A DNA stretch of 64,000 bases from Bordetella genomosp. 12 (GTDB lineage Bacteria; Pseudomonadota; Gammaproteobacteria; Burkholderiales; Burkholderiaceae_B), in contig NZ_NEVU01000002.1 of assembly GCF_002261355.1 (NCBI RefSeq), positions 62,001 to 126,000 on the forward strand, written 5' to 3'. Below, piece after piece: positions 36,612-49,469 of this stretch. Made by a program: the position numbers and the translations under genes. The first letter of the stretch is position 1. Every line of letters begins with the position of its first letter. Below the pieces are notes generated by a model. That model saw only the letters and a program-made list of their open reading frames with translations, did no database searches and was not told the DNA's origin.

Positions 36612-37881
36612 CCCCGGTTGGGGTCGTGGAAACAACAATGGCTCCGAGCCGCCGAAGCGGCCGCAGGGCAATGGAGACGGTCCGCCGGACCTGGACGAGG
36701 TCTGGCGCGATTTCAATAATCGCCTGGGCTCTTTGTTCGGGCGCAAGGGCGGGGGCGGCAATCGCCCGAATCCGCCGCGCGGCGGCGGATTCTCGGGGCC
36801 ATCGCCCAAGGGCGCGCGCATCGGGCTGGGGATCATTGCCCTGGTGCTTGTCGCCCTTTGGCTAGCCAGCGGCTTTTTCATCGTGCAGGAAGGCCAGGTC
36901 GCCGTGGTGACCCAGTTCGGCAAATATAAGAACACCGCGCCGGCCGGTTTCCAGTGGCGCATGCCGTACCCTATCCAGAGCCATGAGCTCGTCAATGTCT
37001 CCCAGCTGCGCACCTTCGAGGTGGGCTTTCGGGGCGGTTCGCGCAACAAGGTGCTGCCTGAGGCCCTGATGCTGACCACCGACGAGAACATCGTCGACAT
37101 GCAGTTCGTGGTCCAGTATCGCCTGCGTGCCGACGGTGCGCCGGACTACCTGTTCAAGATGCGCGATCCGGACGAGGCCGTGCGCCAGGCGGCCGAGACC
37201 GCCATGCGTGAAATCGTCGGCAGAAAGCCGATGGACTTCGTGCTGTACGAAGGCCGTACCGAGGTTGCCGGCGAAGTGCAGTCGCTGATGCAGCAGATCC
37301 TCGATCGTTACAGTGCCGGCATTCAGATCAGCACCGTGGCCATCCAGAACGTGCAGCCGCCGGAGCAGGTCCAGGCCGCTTTCGATGACGCCGTGAAGGC
37401 CGGGCAGGATCGCGAGCGCCAGATCAACGAAGGCCAGGCCTATGCCAACCAGGTCGTGCCGCTGGCCAGCGGGCAGGCTTCGCGCATGCTCGAGCAGGCC
37501 GAGGGCTACAAGGCCAAGGTGCTTGGCGACGCGCAGGGCAATACCGCGCGCTTCTCCTTCATCCTGGGCGAGTACCAGAAGTCGCCGCAGATCATGCGTG
37601 ACCGCATGTACCTCGAGACGATGCAGGAAATCTTCTCCCGCTCGAGCAAGGTCATGGTCGACGCCGGCAAGTCCAACAATATGTTGTACCTGCCGCTGGA
37701 CAAGATCATGCAGCAGGCCGCACAGGATGCGGGCCGTCAGGGCGCGTCGCTGGGCGTACCGGGGGCTGCTCAGCCTTCGGTGCCGCCGCCGCCCACGCGC
37801 GCCGGCACGCCCGCGAGCTCATCCGGCAGTAGCAGCAGCGGTAATACCAATACGCTGCCCCGCGATCGTATGTCGCGCTAA
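36577..37881 (+). CDS. hflK: FtsH protease modulator HflK
   Basis: A 434-residue membrane protein with a Gly/Pro-rich cytoplasmic N-terminus, one transmembrane helix (about 87-108), an SPFH/band-7 domain and a low-complexity Ser-rich tail. With HflC it forms a periplasmic cage around FtsH. The ATG giving MPRIIKLFNLNDPGWG was chosen; this makes a 35-base overlap with hflX. The tail is followed by hflC. Confidence 0.94.
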   Translation: MPRIIKLFNLNDPGWGRGNNNGSEPPKRPQGNGDGPPDLDEVWRDFNNRLGSLFGRKGGGGNRPNPPRGGGFSGPSPKGARIGLGIIALVLVALWLASGFFIVQEGQVAVVTQFGKYKNTAPAGFQWRMPYPIQSHELVNVSQLRTFEVGFRGGSRNKVLPEALMLTTDENIVDMQFVVQYRLRADGAPDYLFKMRDPDEAVRQAAETAMREIVGRKPMDFVLYEGRTEVAGEVQSLMQQILDRYSAGIQISTVAIQNVQPPEQVQAAFDDAVKAGQDRERQINEGQAYANQVVPLASGQASRMLEQAEGYKAKVLGDAQGNTARFSFILGEYQKSPQIMRDRMYLETMQEIFSRSSKVMVDAGKSNNMLYLPLDKIMQQAAQDAGRQGASLGVPGAAQPSVPPPPTRAGTPASSSGSSSSGNTNTLPRDRMSR

Positions 37882-37898
37882 CCGGAGGAGTCCTGATC

Positions 37899-38786
37899 AT
37901 GCAACGTTTCATGCCTTATCTGGTCGGCCTTCTCATCATTCTGGCCGTCCTGTCATCCTGCGTTTTCGTCGTGCGCGAGCGCGACTACGCCCTGCAGTTC
38001 ACCCTGGGCGAAGTGCGCAAGGTCATCAGCGAGCCTGGCCTGTATTTCAAGGCCCCGCCGCCGTTCCAGAATATCGTCACGCTGGATAAACGCATCCTGA
38101 CGATTGAATCGAGTGATGCCGAGCGCATCCAGACTTCCGAAAAGAAGAACCTGCTGATCGATTCTTACGTCAAGTGGCGTATTGCGGATCCGCGCCTGTT
38201 CTACGTGACCTTTGGCGGCAACGAGCGCGCTGCTCAGGAACGCCTGCAGGCGCAAATCCGCGACGCGCTCAATGCCTCGGTCAACGTGCGCACCGTCAAG
38301 GACGTGGTCTCGACCGAGCGCGACAAGATCATGTCTGAGATCCTGGCCAATGTGGCCAAACGCGCCGAGCCGCTGGGTGTGCATATCGTTGACGTGCGTT
38401 TGCGTCGCATCGAGTTCGCCCCCGAGATCTCCGAGTCGGTGTACCGCCGCATGGAGGCCGAGCGTACGCGGGTGGCCAACGAGCTGCGCTCCATCGGTGC
38501 CGCCGAAAGCGAGCGCATTCGCGCCGAGGCTGATCGGCAGCGTGAAGTCATCGTGGCCGAAGCCTATGCCAAGGCGCAGAGCGTGATGGGTCAGGGCGAT
38601 GCCCAGGCCAGCGCGATCTATAGCGACGCCTATGGCAAGAACCCGGAGTTCTACCAGTACTACAAGAGCCTGGAAGGCTATCGTTCGGCGTTCTCCAAAC
38701 CCAGCGACGTGCTGTTGGTGGATCCGTCTTCCGACTTCTTCCGTTTCTTGAAGGGGCCGCAGGGCCAGTCTGCGCCTGCTAATTAA
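37899..38786 (+). CDS. hflC: FtsH protease modulator HflC
   Basis: A 295-residue SPFH protein with an N-terminal membrane anchor (LVGLLIILAVLSSCVFVV), the band-7 domain and a long helical region (EAERTRVANELRSIGAAESE). It partners HflK. Starts 17 bases after hflK with GGAGG upstream. Followed by a strong terminator. Confidence 0.96.
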   Translation: MQRFMPYLVGLLIILAVLSSCVFVVRERDYALQFTLGEVRKVISEPGLYFKAPPPFQNIVTLDKRILTIESSDAERIQTSEKKNLLIDSYVKWRIADPRLFYVTFGGNERAAQERLQAQIRDALNASVNVRTVKDVVSTERDKIMSEILANVAKRAEPLGVHIVDVRLRRIEFAPEISESVYRRMEAERTRVANELRSIGAAESERIRAEADRQREVIVAEAYAKAQSVMGQGDAQASAIYSDAYGKNPEFYQYYKSLEGYRSAFSKPSDVLLVDPSSDFFRFLKGPQGQSAPAN

Positions 38787-38794
38787 CCGCGTTC

Positions 38795-38830
38795 ACGACA
38801 TCGGCACCCCAGGGTGCCGATGTCGTTTTT
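38795..38830 (+). terminator. Rho-independent terminator after hflC
   Basis: A 15-bp perfect stem (ACGACATCGGCACCC / GGGTGCCGATGTCGT) with a 2-base apex (in practice a 4-base loop) is followed by T5. Confidence 0.92.
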
Positions 38831-38916
38831 GCCGTCTCAAAAAAACGGGGTGGGATGCCAGAACGGGTCGTGCCAAGGCGCGGCCCGCTTGGCTAGGCCA
38901 TGCTGGCCGATCCATG

Positions 38917-38984
38917 TACAATACCGCGTAAGCTAGAAAACTTTCCGCAAGGCTGAGCGGGCTTACGCCCTCTCAGCCTTTTTT
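38917..38984 (+). promoter_or_regulatory. hisZ leader: promoter -10, antiterminator-like arm and intrinsic terminator (candidate attenuator)
   Basis: A -10 (TACAAT, 38917-38922) is followed by GCGTAAGC (38926-38933). A hairpin AAGGCTGAG-C-GGGC / GCCC-T-CTCAGCCTT (38949-38980) ends in T6. The loop and inner stem of that terminator contain GCTTACGC (38961-38968), the exact complement of the first arm, so the two pairings exclude each other. The terminator lies 50 bases before hisZ. Confidence 0.55.
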
Positions 38985-39034
38985 CGTTTGGACGACGCTT
39001 TCGCAAGGTCGAGGCGTTTTCAGAGTGCATATTC

Positions 39035-40192
39035 ATGGGTAACTGGTTGCTGCCCGAAGGCCTGGCCGACGTACTGCCGGCAGAGGCCCGGCGCATCGAG
39101 GAGTTGCGTCGTGAACTGCTCGATCTGTACCGTACGTACGGATTCGAGTTGGTCGCGCCGCCTTTGGTTGAGTACATCGATTCGTTGCTGTCCGGCATGG
39201 GCAGCGACCTGAATCTGTACACCTGCAAACTGATCGATCAGCTGTCCGGCCGCACGCTGGGCGTGCGCGCCGACATGACGACGCAGGTCAGCCGCATCGA
39301 CGCCCATCTGCTTAATCGCGAAAGCGTCACCCGGCTGTGCTATTGCGGCTCGGTATTGCACGCACGTGCCGCGGACTTGCTGTCCAGCCGTGAACTGCTG
39401 CAGATCGGCGCCGAAATCTACGGCCATTCCGGTTTCGAGGCGGATCTCGAGATATTGCAACTGGTGCTCGAGACGGTGGCGATTGCCGGCGTGTCGCGTC
39501 CGCGCCTGGATCTCAGCCACCCTGGCGTGGTCAAGGCGCTGTTCGACGCAGACCCGGCCGCAGCGGCGCGGGCGGATCTCATCATCACCTTGCTGCGCGA
39601 GAAAGACGTGGCCGGTCTGGCCGAGCTCGAGCATGCCGAGCCCGCGCTGCAGCCCGCTACCTTGCGCGCCTTGACGCTCTTGCCGCGCCTGTACGGGCAG
39701 ATCGATGTCATCGCGCGTGCGCGTCAGGCGTTGCCGGCCTTGCCGGCGCTGGCCGCGGCGCTCGACGAACTCGAGCGTCTGGCGCTGGCGGTGCCCGATG
39801 TGGCGCTGGGCCTGGATCTGGCGGACGTCGGGGGCTATGGCTATCACTCAGGCGTGACCTTCGCGCTTTACGCCGAAGGTTGGCACGATGCATTGGTGCG
39901 TGGCGGGCGTTATGACGACGTCGGTCACGCGTTTGGCCGGGCTCGCCCGGCCACGGGTTTCAGTCTGGATCTGCGCAAGCTGGCAGCCGGGCTGACTCCG
40001 GCGGAGCCCGGGCGCGCGATTCGCGCACCCTGGGGGCAGGACCCCGCCCTGGCTGCTGCAGTGCGAGCACTGCGTCAGTCGGGCGAAATCGTCGTTCAGG
40101 TACTGCCCGGCCACGAGCATGACCAGGACGAATTCGTTTGTGATCGCGAGCTTGCGCTACATGATGGCGCCTGGACGATCAAAGCGCTGTGA
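39035..40192 (+). CDS. hisZ: ATP phosphoribosyltransferase regulatory subunit HisZ
   Basis: A 385-residue HisRS-like paralogue that lacks the tRNA-binding domain. HisZ assembles with the short form of HisG to make the first enzyme of histidine biosynthesis. The fold motifs are visible ([13 protein letters not shown]; the C-terminal [24 protein letters not shown]). It sits with purA, the standard betaproteobacterial order. Its 5' leader carries a terminator-like structure. Confidence 0.92.
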   Translation: MGNWLLPEGLADVLPAEARRIEELRRELLDLYRTYGFELVAPPLVEYIDSLLSGMGSDLNLYTCKLIDQLSGRTLGVRADMTTQVSRIDAHLLNRESVTRLCYCGSVLHARAADLLSSRELLQIGAEIYGHSGFEADLEILQLVLETVAIAGVSRPRLDLSHPGVVKALFDADPAAAARADLIITLLREKDVAGLAELEHAEPALQPATLRALTLLPRLYGQIDVIARARQALPALPALAAALDELERLALAVPDVALGLDLADVGGYGYHSGVTFALYAEGWHDALVRGGRYDDVGHAFGRARPATGFSLDLRKLAAGLTPAEPGRAIRAPWGQDPALAAAVRALRQSGEIVVQVLPGHEHDQDEFVCDRELALHDGAWTIKAL

Positions 40193-40196
40193 CTAA

Positions 40197-41564
<1,368 letters not shown>

Positions 41565-41628
41565 TCAGCCCCTGGGCAGGGGCACCCGGCGCTGCGCCAC
41601 GCACGCGCGTCGGGTTATGATTACGCAC

Positions 41629-41662
41629 GGCCGCCGCGGCAACACGCCGCCGGCGGCCTTTT
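41629..41662 (+). terminator. Hairpin with T-tract between purA and the phosphoribosyltransferase gene
   Basis: An 8-bp stem (GGCCGCCG / CGGCGGCC) with a 14-base loop followed by TTTT, 30 bases before the next start. It probably terminates most purA transcripts. Confidence 0.7.
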
Positions 41663-41691
41663 CGTATTTTCCAGCAGGAGTTAAAGCGCCT

Positions 41692-42231
41692 ATGAGCTCG
41701 CCACAAAATGATGACAGCCATGTCTGGGTGACCTGGGACGACTACCATCGATTGATCGAGAAGCTGGCCCTGCAGGTATACCAATCTGGTTGGGAGTTTG
41801 ACCAGATTCTGTGCCTGGCACGAGGCGGCGTCCGTGTCGGGGATGTGATGTCCCGCATCTATGACGTGCCCCTGGGTATTCTGGCCACCAGCAGCTATCG
41901 CGAGGCCGCCGGCACCAAGCAGGGCGACCTGGATATCGCCCAGTTCATCACCATCACGCGCGGCACTTTGTCCGGCCGGGTGTTGCTGGTTGACGACATG
42001 GTCGATACCGGCATGACGTTCAACAAGGTGTTCAACCACCTCAAGGAACAGTTCCCGGCCATCACCGAGCTCAAGAGCGCGGTGTTGTGGTGGAAGGGGC
42101 ACTCGCAAGTCACCCCGGACTACTACGTCGACAAGCTTCCGACCAATCCGTGGATACATCAGCCTTTCGAAGACTACGACAGCCTGCGGCCCCATCAGCT
42201 CGAGTCCTGGGTGCGCAAGGGCAATCGTTAA
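41692..42231 (+). CDS. Purine-type phosphoribosyltransferase
   Basis: A 179-residue type I PRTase. The PRPP motif is VLLVDDMVDTGMTF and an early LARGGVRVGDVMSR is typical of xanthine/hypoxanthine-guanine PRTases. It salvages a purine base to its nucleotide, which fits the purA neighbour. The exact base is not deducible. The start has CAGGAG at 41675-41680, spacing 11. Confidence 0.85.
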   Translation: MSSPQNDDSHVWVTWDDYHRLIEKLALQVYQSGWEFDQILCLARGGVRVGDVMSRIYDVPLGILATSSYREAAGTKQGDLDIAQFITITRGTLSGRVLLVDDMVDTGMTFNKVFNHLKEQFPAITELKSAVLWWKGHSQVTPDYYVDKLPTNPWIHQPFEDYDSLRPHQLESWVRKGNR

Positions 42232-42273
42232 GAGGTGGGCGCCTGCCTCTGTTCAAAGCAGGCTCTATCGTGC

Positions 42274-42460
42274 TAGAATCGCTGGTTATCGCTAAACCGA
42301 ACCTGGCGCTCGTTTCCCGCGTACCGATTTTTCGGTCTCTTACTTGGGTGACAACGCCACGGAAACAGCCGCGGTGGTTTTTAACCACCCGGGAGCGACC
42401 CGGCTAGCCGGGAATGCCGGTTTTTCTGCGTACACCCCAAAAACAGGCGTTTGCGGGGTG
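42274..42460 (+). promoter_or_regulatory. Promoter and structured leader of rpsU
   Basis: A -10 (TAGAAT, 42274-42279) is followed by a long leader with three structures. The first is GGTGGTT-TTT-AACCACC (42373-42389). The second is a 14-bp palindrome CCCGGCTAGCCGGG (42399-42412), which can alternatively pair as CCGGC/GCCGG followed by T5 (42400-42425). The third is ACCCC/GGGGT (42434-42459). The second looks like an intrinsic terminator inside the leader. Confidence 0.5.
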
Positions 42461-42521
42461 GGCAGGGCACCGGTTTGGCCAGGTTTGTTAATCAATCGCT
42501 GTTACCCAAGACACTGAATTT

Positions 42522-42734
42522 ATGCCTATCGTTCGACTGAAGGAAAACGAGCCGTTTGAAGCCGCTCTGCGTCGCTTCAAGCGCACCATCGAAAAAACCG
42601 GTTTGCTCACCGAACTGCGCTCGCGCGAGTTCTATGAGAAGCCCACGGCCGAGCGCAAGCGCAAGCACGCCGCCGCGGTGAAGCGCCATTACAAGCGGAT
42701 TCGTAGCCAGCAACTGCCCCCGCGCATGTATTGA
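42522..42734 (+). CDS. rpsU: 30S ribosomal protein S21
   Basis: A 70-residue, very basic protein starting [22 protein letters not shown]21 is needed for translation initiation. It begins the macromolecular synthesis group rpsU-dnaG-rpoD and is preceded by a structured leader. dnaG follows after 17 bases. Confidence 0.98.
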   Translation: MPIVRLKENEPFEAALRRFKRTIEKTGLLTELRSREFYEKPTAERKRKHAAAVKRHYKRIRSQQLPPRMY

Positions 42735-42751
42735 TCTGATTCCCGAATCTA

Positions 42752-44794
42752 TTGATTCCTGAATCATTCATACAAGATTTGCTCGCCCGGGTCGACGTCG
42801 TCGACGTCATCGGGCGATATGTGCAGTTGCGCAAGGGCGGGGCCAACCTGCTTGGCCTGTGCCCCTTTCACAACGAGAAAAGCCCGTCTTTTACCGTCAG
42901 CCCCACCAAGCAGTTTTATCATTGCTTCGGTTGCGGAGCCCATGGCAGCGCCATCACTTTTTTGATGGAGCACACGGGCGCAAATTTCCCCGAGGCCGTG
43001 CGTACGCTCGCCGCCTCGGCGGGAATGACGGTCCCCGAAGAGCCGCGCAGCCCGCGACAGCAGGCTGAGTCCGCTCGCCGCAAGGCCGAGGTCTCGCGCC
43101 ATACCCAGGTTCTCGATGCTGCCCAGACGCATTACTTGCGCCTGTTGCGTGCCTCGCCTGACGCCATCGCTTATCTGAAACAACGCGGTCTGACGGGCGC
43201 GGTCGCCAAGGCCTTCGGTCTTGGCTGGTCCGGCACGGACCGGCACGGTCTGGCCAAGGTGTTCGACAATTACGACGATCCGACCCTGGTCGAAGCCGGT
43301 CTGGTGATCGAGTCGGAGGATGGCCGCCGCTACGACCGTTTCCGCGAACGCGTCATGTTCCCCATCCGCAATACGCGGGGCAGTCTGATCGGATTTGGCG
43401 GCCGGATCATCGGCAAGGGTGAGCCCAAGTATCTCAATTCACCGGAAACGCCCGTCTTCAGCAAGGGTCACGAGCTCTATGGCCTCTGGGAGGGCCGGCT
43501 GGCCATTCGCCAGGAAGGCGTGGTCATCGTCGTCGAAGGCTATATGGATGTGGTCGGCCTGGCGCAGCTGGGCATTGGCAATGCCGTGGCCACCCTGGGT
43601 ACGTCGACCACGCCGGATCACGTCAAGAAGCTGTTGCGCGCCAGCGATAAAGTCGTCTTCAGTTTTGATGGCGACGCGGCGGGGCGACGCGCGGCGTGGC
43701 GCGCCTTGCAGGCTTGTCTGCCGGTATTGCGCGACGATATCGCCATTCGCTTTCTCTTTTTGCCTGCCGAGCATGATCCGGACTCTTATGTGCGCGAGTT
43801 CGGCGCCGACGCGTTTCGCGAGCAGATGGCGCAGGCCAGCGCCTTGTCGCGCTTTCTGCTCGATGAACTGGCATCACGCCACAATCTGGGCGAGGCAGAA
43901 GGGCGGGCCAGTTGCCTGCATGAAGCCAAGCCCTTGCTGGCGGATGTCCCCGAGTGCGGATTGAAAACCCAGATCGAGCGCGAGCTGGCCAAGCTGGTCC
44001 AGCTCACGCCGGAAGAAATGGCGCAGTCGCTGGCGCAGTATTCGGCGCAGATGCAGGCGCAGGCAGCGGCCCGCCAGCAAGCGCAGGCGGGCGCCACCCC
44101 GGCGCCCGTGGCTGTTGCGGCGGCACGCAGCGATGCTGCCGCGCCGGCGGATGAGCCGCCGCCGGATTGGGCTTATGAGCCCATCTCGGAAGCCGATCAT
44201 GATGCCTATTCGGTCGGCGCGATGGGTGAGGCACCGGCGTGGCAGCAGGGCGGTGCCAGGCAAGGGGGCTTCAAGGCGCGCAGCGACTGGAAGGGTAAGG
44301 GCGAGCGCAAAGGAGACTGGAAAGGGCGCGGGCGCCGTGACGAGGTTGGCGGTTACGAAGGCCGGCGCGTCATGCCCTCGTTGGCTCGCCGTCTGCTGTG
44401 TCTGCTGCTGGCGCATCCCGAGATCGTGGACACCATGGGCGACCAGCAACTTGAAGTCATCGACCATGGCCCCAATCTAGGTCTTGTGCGGGACCTGATC
44501 GTCCTGGCGCAGGCCAGCGGTGCGCGCCACGTCGGCGCCCTGATGGAGGCGGCGGATCCGGATTCGGATCTTTATGTGGTGCTCAAGGGTTTGCGGGCCG
44601 ACATGATGGCCCAGGAAGATCTGCCCGAACCGCAGACCGAATGGGACGATGCCCTGCGCCGCATCGAGATCGACACCCTGCGCGCCGAGATGACGCGGCT
44701 GGCGCATGAAGGGTTGGGGACGGATGAATCGCGCAAGCGTTATGCCGAACTCCGCCAGCGTTTGGCGGTCTTAAGCACGGCAGGGCTGAGATAA
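42752..44794 (+). CDS. dnaG: DNA primase DnaG
   Basis: A 680-residue primase that lays down RNA primers at the fork. It has the N-terminal CHC2 zinc domain (CPFHNEKSPSF, HCFGCGAHG), then the TOPRIM catalytic core (VVEGYMDVVGLAQ, FSFDGDAAGRRAA). A Gln/Ala-rich and then Lys/Gly/Trp-rich linker (about 425-540) precedes the helicase-binding C-terminal domain. The linker is long and low-complexity compared with E. coli. The start is TTG at 42752 (MIPESFIQDLLARVDVVDVI); the match to other primases starts right there and no ATG is available. Confidence 0.95.
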   Translation: MIPESFIQDLLARVDVVDVIGRYVQLRKGGANLLGLCPFHNEKSPSFTVSPTKQFYHCFGCGAHGSAITFLMEHTGANFPEAVRTLAASAGMTVPEEPRSPRQQAESARRKAEVSRHTQVLDAAQTHYLRLLRASPDAIAYLKQRGLTGAVAKAFGLGWSGTDRHGLAKVFDNYDDPTLVEAGLVIESEDGRRYDRFRERVMFPIRNTRGSLIGFGGRIIGKGEPKYLNSPETPVFSKGHELYGLWEGRLAIRQEGVVIVVEGYMDVVGLAQLGIGNAVATLGTSTTPDHVKKLLRASDKVVFSFDGDAAGRRAAWRALQACLPVLRDDIAIRFLFLPAEHDPDSYVREFGADAFREQMAQASALSRFLLDELASRHNLGEAEGRASCLHEAKPLLADVPECGLKTQIERELAKLVQLTPEEMAQSLAQYSAQMQAQAAARQQAQAGATPAPVAVAAARSDAAAPADEPPPDWAYEPISEADHDAYSVGAMGEAPAWQQGGARQGGFKARSDWKGKGERKGDWKGRGRRDEVGGYEGRRVMPSLARRLLCLLLAHPEIVDTMGDQQLEVIDHGPNLGLVRDLIVLAQASGARHVGALMEAADPDSDLYVVLKGLRADMMAQEDLPEPQTEWDDALRRIEIDTLRAEMTRLAHEGLGTDESRKRYAELRQRLAVLSTAGLR

Positions 44795-45448
44795 AAGTAC
44801 GGTAAACTTTAGGGTTTTCCTCGGATGCTTGCGGCGAGCGACGCCAGCGGCATGCGTGGGCGGGCGGTCTGGATGCCGCCGGCGTAGGGAAACCAGGATT
44901 TTGGCGGATCAGTCCTAAATTTTGGCTGATTCGCTATGGTAGAAGGGCGTTTGCCATTATGGGAGCGTCTGGCAGTAAAACATGGCAACGGTTTTTTGCG
45001 CGGCAGGCTGGTATTGCGTCACTGAAATGCGCATACTGGCATGATGCGAACCTGTTTATCCAGCGGGTGCGCCGCGCCGAACCGTTGTACTGAATATCGA
45101 TAGCGAGAAGGTGGGTCGTGCAATCCACGACCGTCCGGCTGGCGGCATCGAGGTTAGACGTTGAGTCCGTATGGCAAGCGAGGAGGGCCTGTGCCCCCGC
45201 TTAGCCCCGCCTGTTGCAGGCAACGACAGCGTCCCTGATGTCCCGACCGGATGGCCATGGGTGAAACTGCGACCAGGACGGTTTCCGGGCTTGAGGGCCA
45301 GAGGTAACTTTCCGGGGCTTTGATGCCAGATCCGCGCCCAACGCGGACTTGCGGCTTCTGCCTGCCCACCCGTTTTACCCGCCAACCGGCCCCGACCGGC
45401 ACGCGGTGCACCAAACCCCAACGGGTTGCGACGACTACGGAAGCGACT
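44795..45448 (+). other. Non-coding region between dnaG and rpoD
   Basis: 654 bases without a supported gene. It must hold the rpoD promoter(s) and leader, but no clear -35/-10 pair stands out. A 7-bp hairpin GGTCGTG / CACGACC with a 5-base loop occurs at 45114-45132. An in-frame ATG at 45320 could lengthen RpoD by 43 residues, but those residues are unlike sigma factors. Confidence 0.5.
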
Positions 45449-47716
<2,268 letters not shown>

Positions 47717-47723
47717 GTTTTAA

Positions 47724-47802
<79 letters not shown>

Positions 47803-47827
47803 AGAAATCCTGGGCAATCAGGTAACG

Positions 47828-47859
47828 ACAGCCGCCAGTTATGGCGGCTGTTTCTTTTT
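47828..47859 (+). terminator. Terminator after rpoD and tRNA
   Basis: A 10-bp stem (ACAGCCGCCA / TGGCGGCTGT) around GTTA, then TTCTTTTT. Confidence 0.88.
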
Positions 47860-47929
47860 GGGCGTTTATAGGGCGGCGGCCTGAGATCGCTTGGGTGCAG
47901 CGCTGGGGCGGGAGGGGGCGGGCCGGCCG

Positions 47930-49012
47930 TCATTTGTCGGCAAATACGATGGCCTCGATCTTTGCCATGAGGTCAGAGGGGGCCTCTTTGGAAATATCGT
48001 CGACAGACGCCAGGCCAAGCCAGGCGAGCAGTTTGCGGCGAAAAATCGGTAAATCCGCGCTTTCGTATCGGTTGCCCATCTCGGCTGCGGCCAGCGGGAA
48101 AAGCAGCAAGTAACCCGTGCGATCCGAAACTGCATCTTCGATGCCACCCACATAGGCGATATTCACCGTGGGATCGAAGGTATAGGTTTTTCCGGCTATT
48201 TGGGCATCGACGAAAACATGGCCCGGGATGTAGCGGTATTCGTACTTGATTCCCCGCCGGTGCAGCACATACGCGAGCAAGGCCGCGTAGTCATAGCAAC
48301 ATCCAATCTCGGATCGAGTAAATTCACTGAAATTCCTTATGCGCTGCCCGCTTTCATTCTCGATGACGCAGCCCAGAGCTTCCTTGTTTTGAAAGTTTCC
48401 GTAGTGATAGAGCGCCGCGACGGTATTCATGGCATGAATCGAGAACAGCGCTTCCGTGCCCAGTTCGCGCAGGGATTCAGGGAACAGCCGGGGTTGGTAG
48501 GTGTCGACGACGAATTTATAGAAATCGGGCCCCGTGGCGAGTGCCGCCATCGCTTCCTTGTGACTGAAGATTCCGAGGTAATCATCAATGGCCACGCTGT
48601 AGCTTTTGACATCCCTCGATGAATAAAAGGTCAACCGCGAAAGCGCGGCTTCGCTCGTGACCTCAATTTGTCCAAGGTAGGCGTTGATGATTTTTTCAGT
48701 CGATCCGGATTTACGGGCCTGGATGTGGAAGTCATAGATTCCACGGCCATTGAGATCCACACTGAATGCCCCGTCACGGGAGTAATCCGAAAGCGGGGTC
48801 CAGGAGATTTCAGGTTTCTGCTCGCCGGCGTCGGGACGATAACGCATGAGAAATTGGTACTCGACGCCATCCTCAGGCGCGGCGACGCGGCCGCGTTCCG
48901 TCCCCTCCAGCCTCACACCACCCAGATCGAGGTCGGCGATTTTCGGCAGGCTGCTGGCATAGGCAGCAAAAGAAATAAAGAATATCGCGGCACAGACAAG
49001 TAGTTTTCTCAT
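47930..49012 (-). CDS. Secreted transglutaminase-like protein, copy A (function unknown)
   Basis: 360 residues. A signal peptide (MRKLLVCAAIFFISFAAYAS) is followed by an Ig-like/triple-Tyr-type domain (about 45-105; WTPLSDYSRDGAFSVDL, IYDFHIQAR). A papain-fold transglutaminase core follows, with Cys238 or Cys239 (GCCYDYAALL), His265 (GHVFVDA) and Asp280 (FDPTVN) in the right order. It is paralogous throughout to the divergent gene at 49470, with shared blocks RPDAGE, MRKLL, HAMN, LYHYGN/MYHYGN, DPTVN and GNRYES. The start at MRKLL is chosen from this paralogy; a longer start at 49039 is possible. It may crosslink, cleave or scaffold in the periplasm; the substrate is unknown. Confidence 0.8.
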   Translation of the reverse strand: MRKLLVCAAIFFISFAAYASSLPKIADLDLGGVRLEGTERGRVAAPEDGVEYQFLMRYRPDAGEQKPEISWTPLSDYSRDGAFSVDLNGRGIYDFHIQARKSGSTEKIINAYLGQIEVTSEAALSRLTFYSSRDVKSYSVAIDDYLGIFSHKEAMAALATGPDFYKFVVDTYQPRLFPESLRELGTEALFSIHAMNTVAALYHYGNFQNKEALGCVIENESGQRIRNFSEFTRSEIGCCYDYAALLAYVLHRRGIKYEYRYIPGHVFVDAQIAGKTYTFDPTVNIAYVGGIEDAVSDRTGYLLLFPLAAAEMGNRYESADLPIFRRKLLAWLGLASVDDISKEAPSDLMAKIEAIVFADK

Positions 49013-49469
49013 CGTCAGGGAAGGGTGTCCTGTTCGCATTGCTGCGGTATGCGGGCAATTCTAGCGTAGGCACCATGGATGCCATATAAGTGTGTTAGCA
49101 GAGAGGTGTTGCGCTGGATGTCGCGCCGATGTCTGTGGGGGGGAGGGGGCCGCAAGGGGCGCGGATTCCGGGGAAACCGGAGGGCGAGCCGGGCGGGTGG
49201 CGCAGGGGTTTTCCGATCAGCCGGGTGTCTTTCTGGCTGGCCTGAGGGGGGGGCGTGCCATGCCGGCGCCTTAGCCACCTCGCCCGGCTGAAAGGGGGGG
49301 CGCCTCATGCTTTATATGACAGTCTGGCTAAAATGAGCGCATCTCCGGTTTAGGCTGACTTCCATGCTTTATTTTTCTGCACTGGGTTTGATCCGCTTCA
49401 CTGACGCCGCCCGCACGCGGATTGCGCATCCCTCGGCCTTACGCTTGCCGCTCAATGGGAGCCGTGGGC
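49013..49469. other. G-tract-rich intergenic region between divergent transglutaminase-like genes
   Basis: 457 bases. Three homopolymeric G runs occur: G7 at 49137-49143, G8 at 49246-49253 and G7 at 49294-49300. A candidate -10 for the right gene (TAAAAT, 49329-49334) follows 29 bases after the last run. No coding sequence is supported. Homopolymer length here could affect promoter spacing. Confidence 0.55.
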
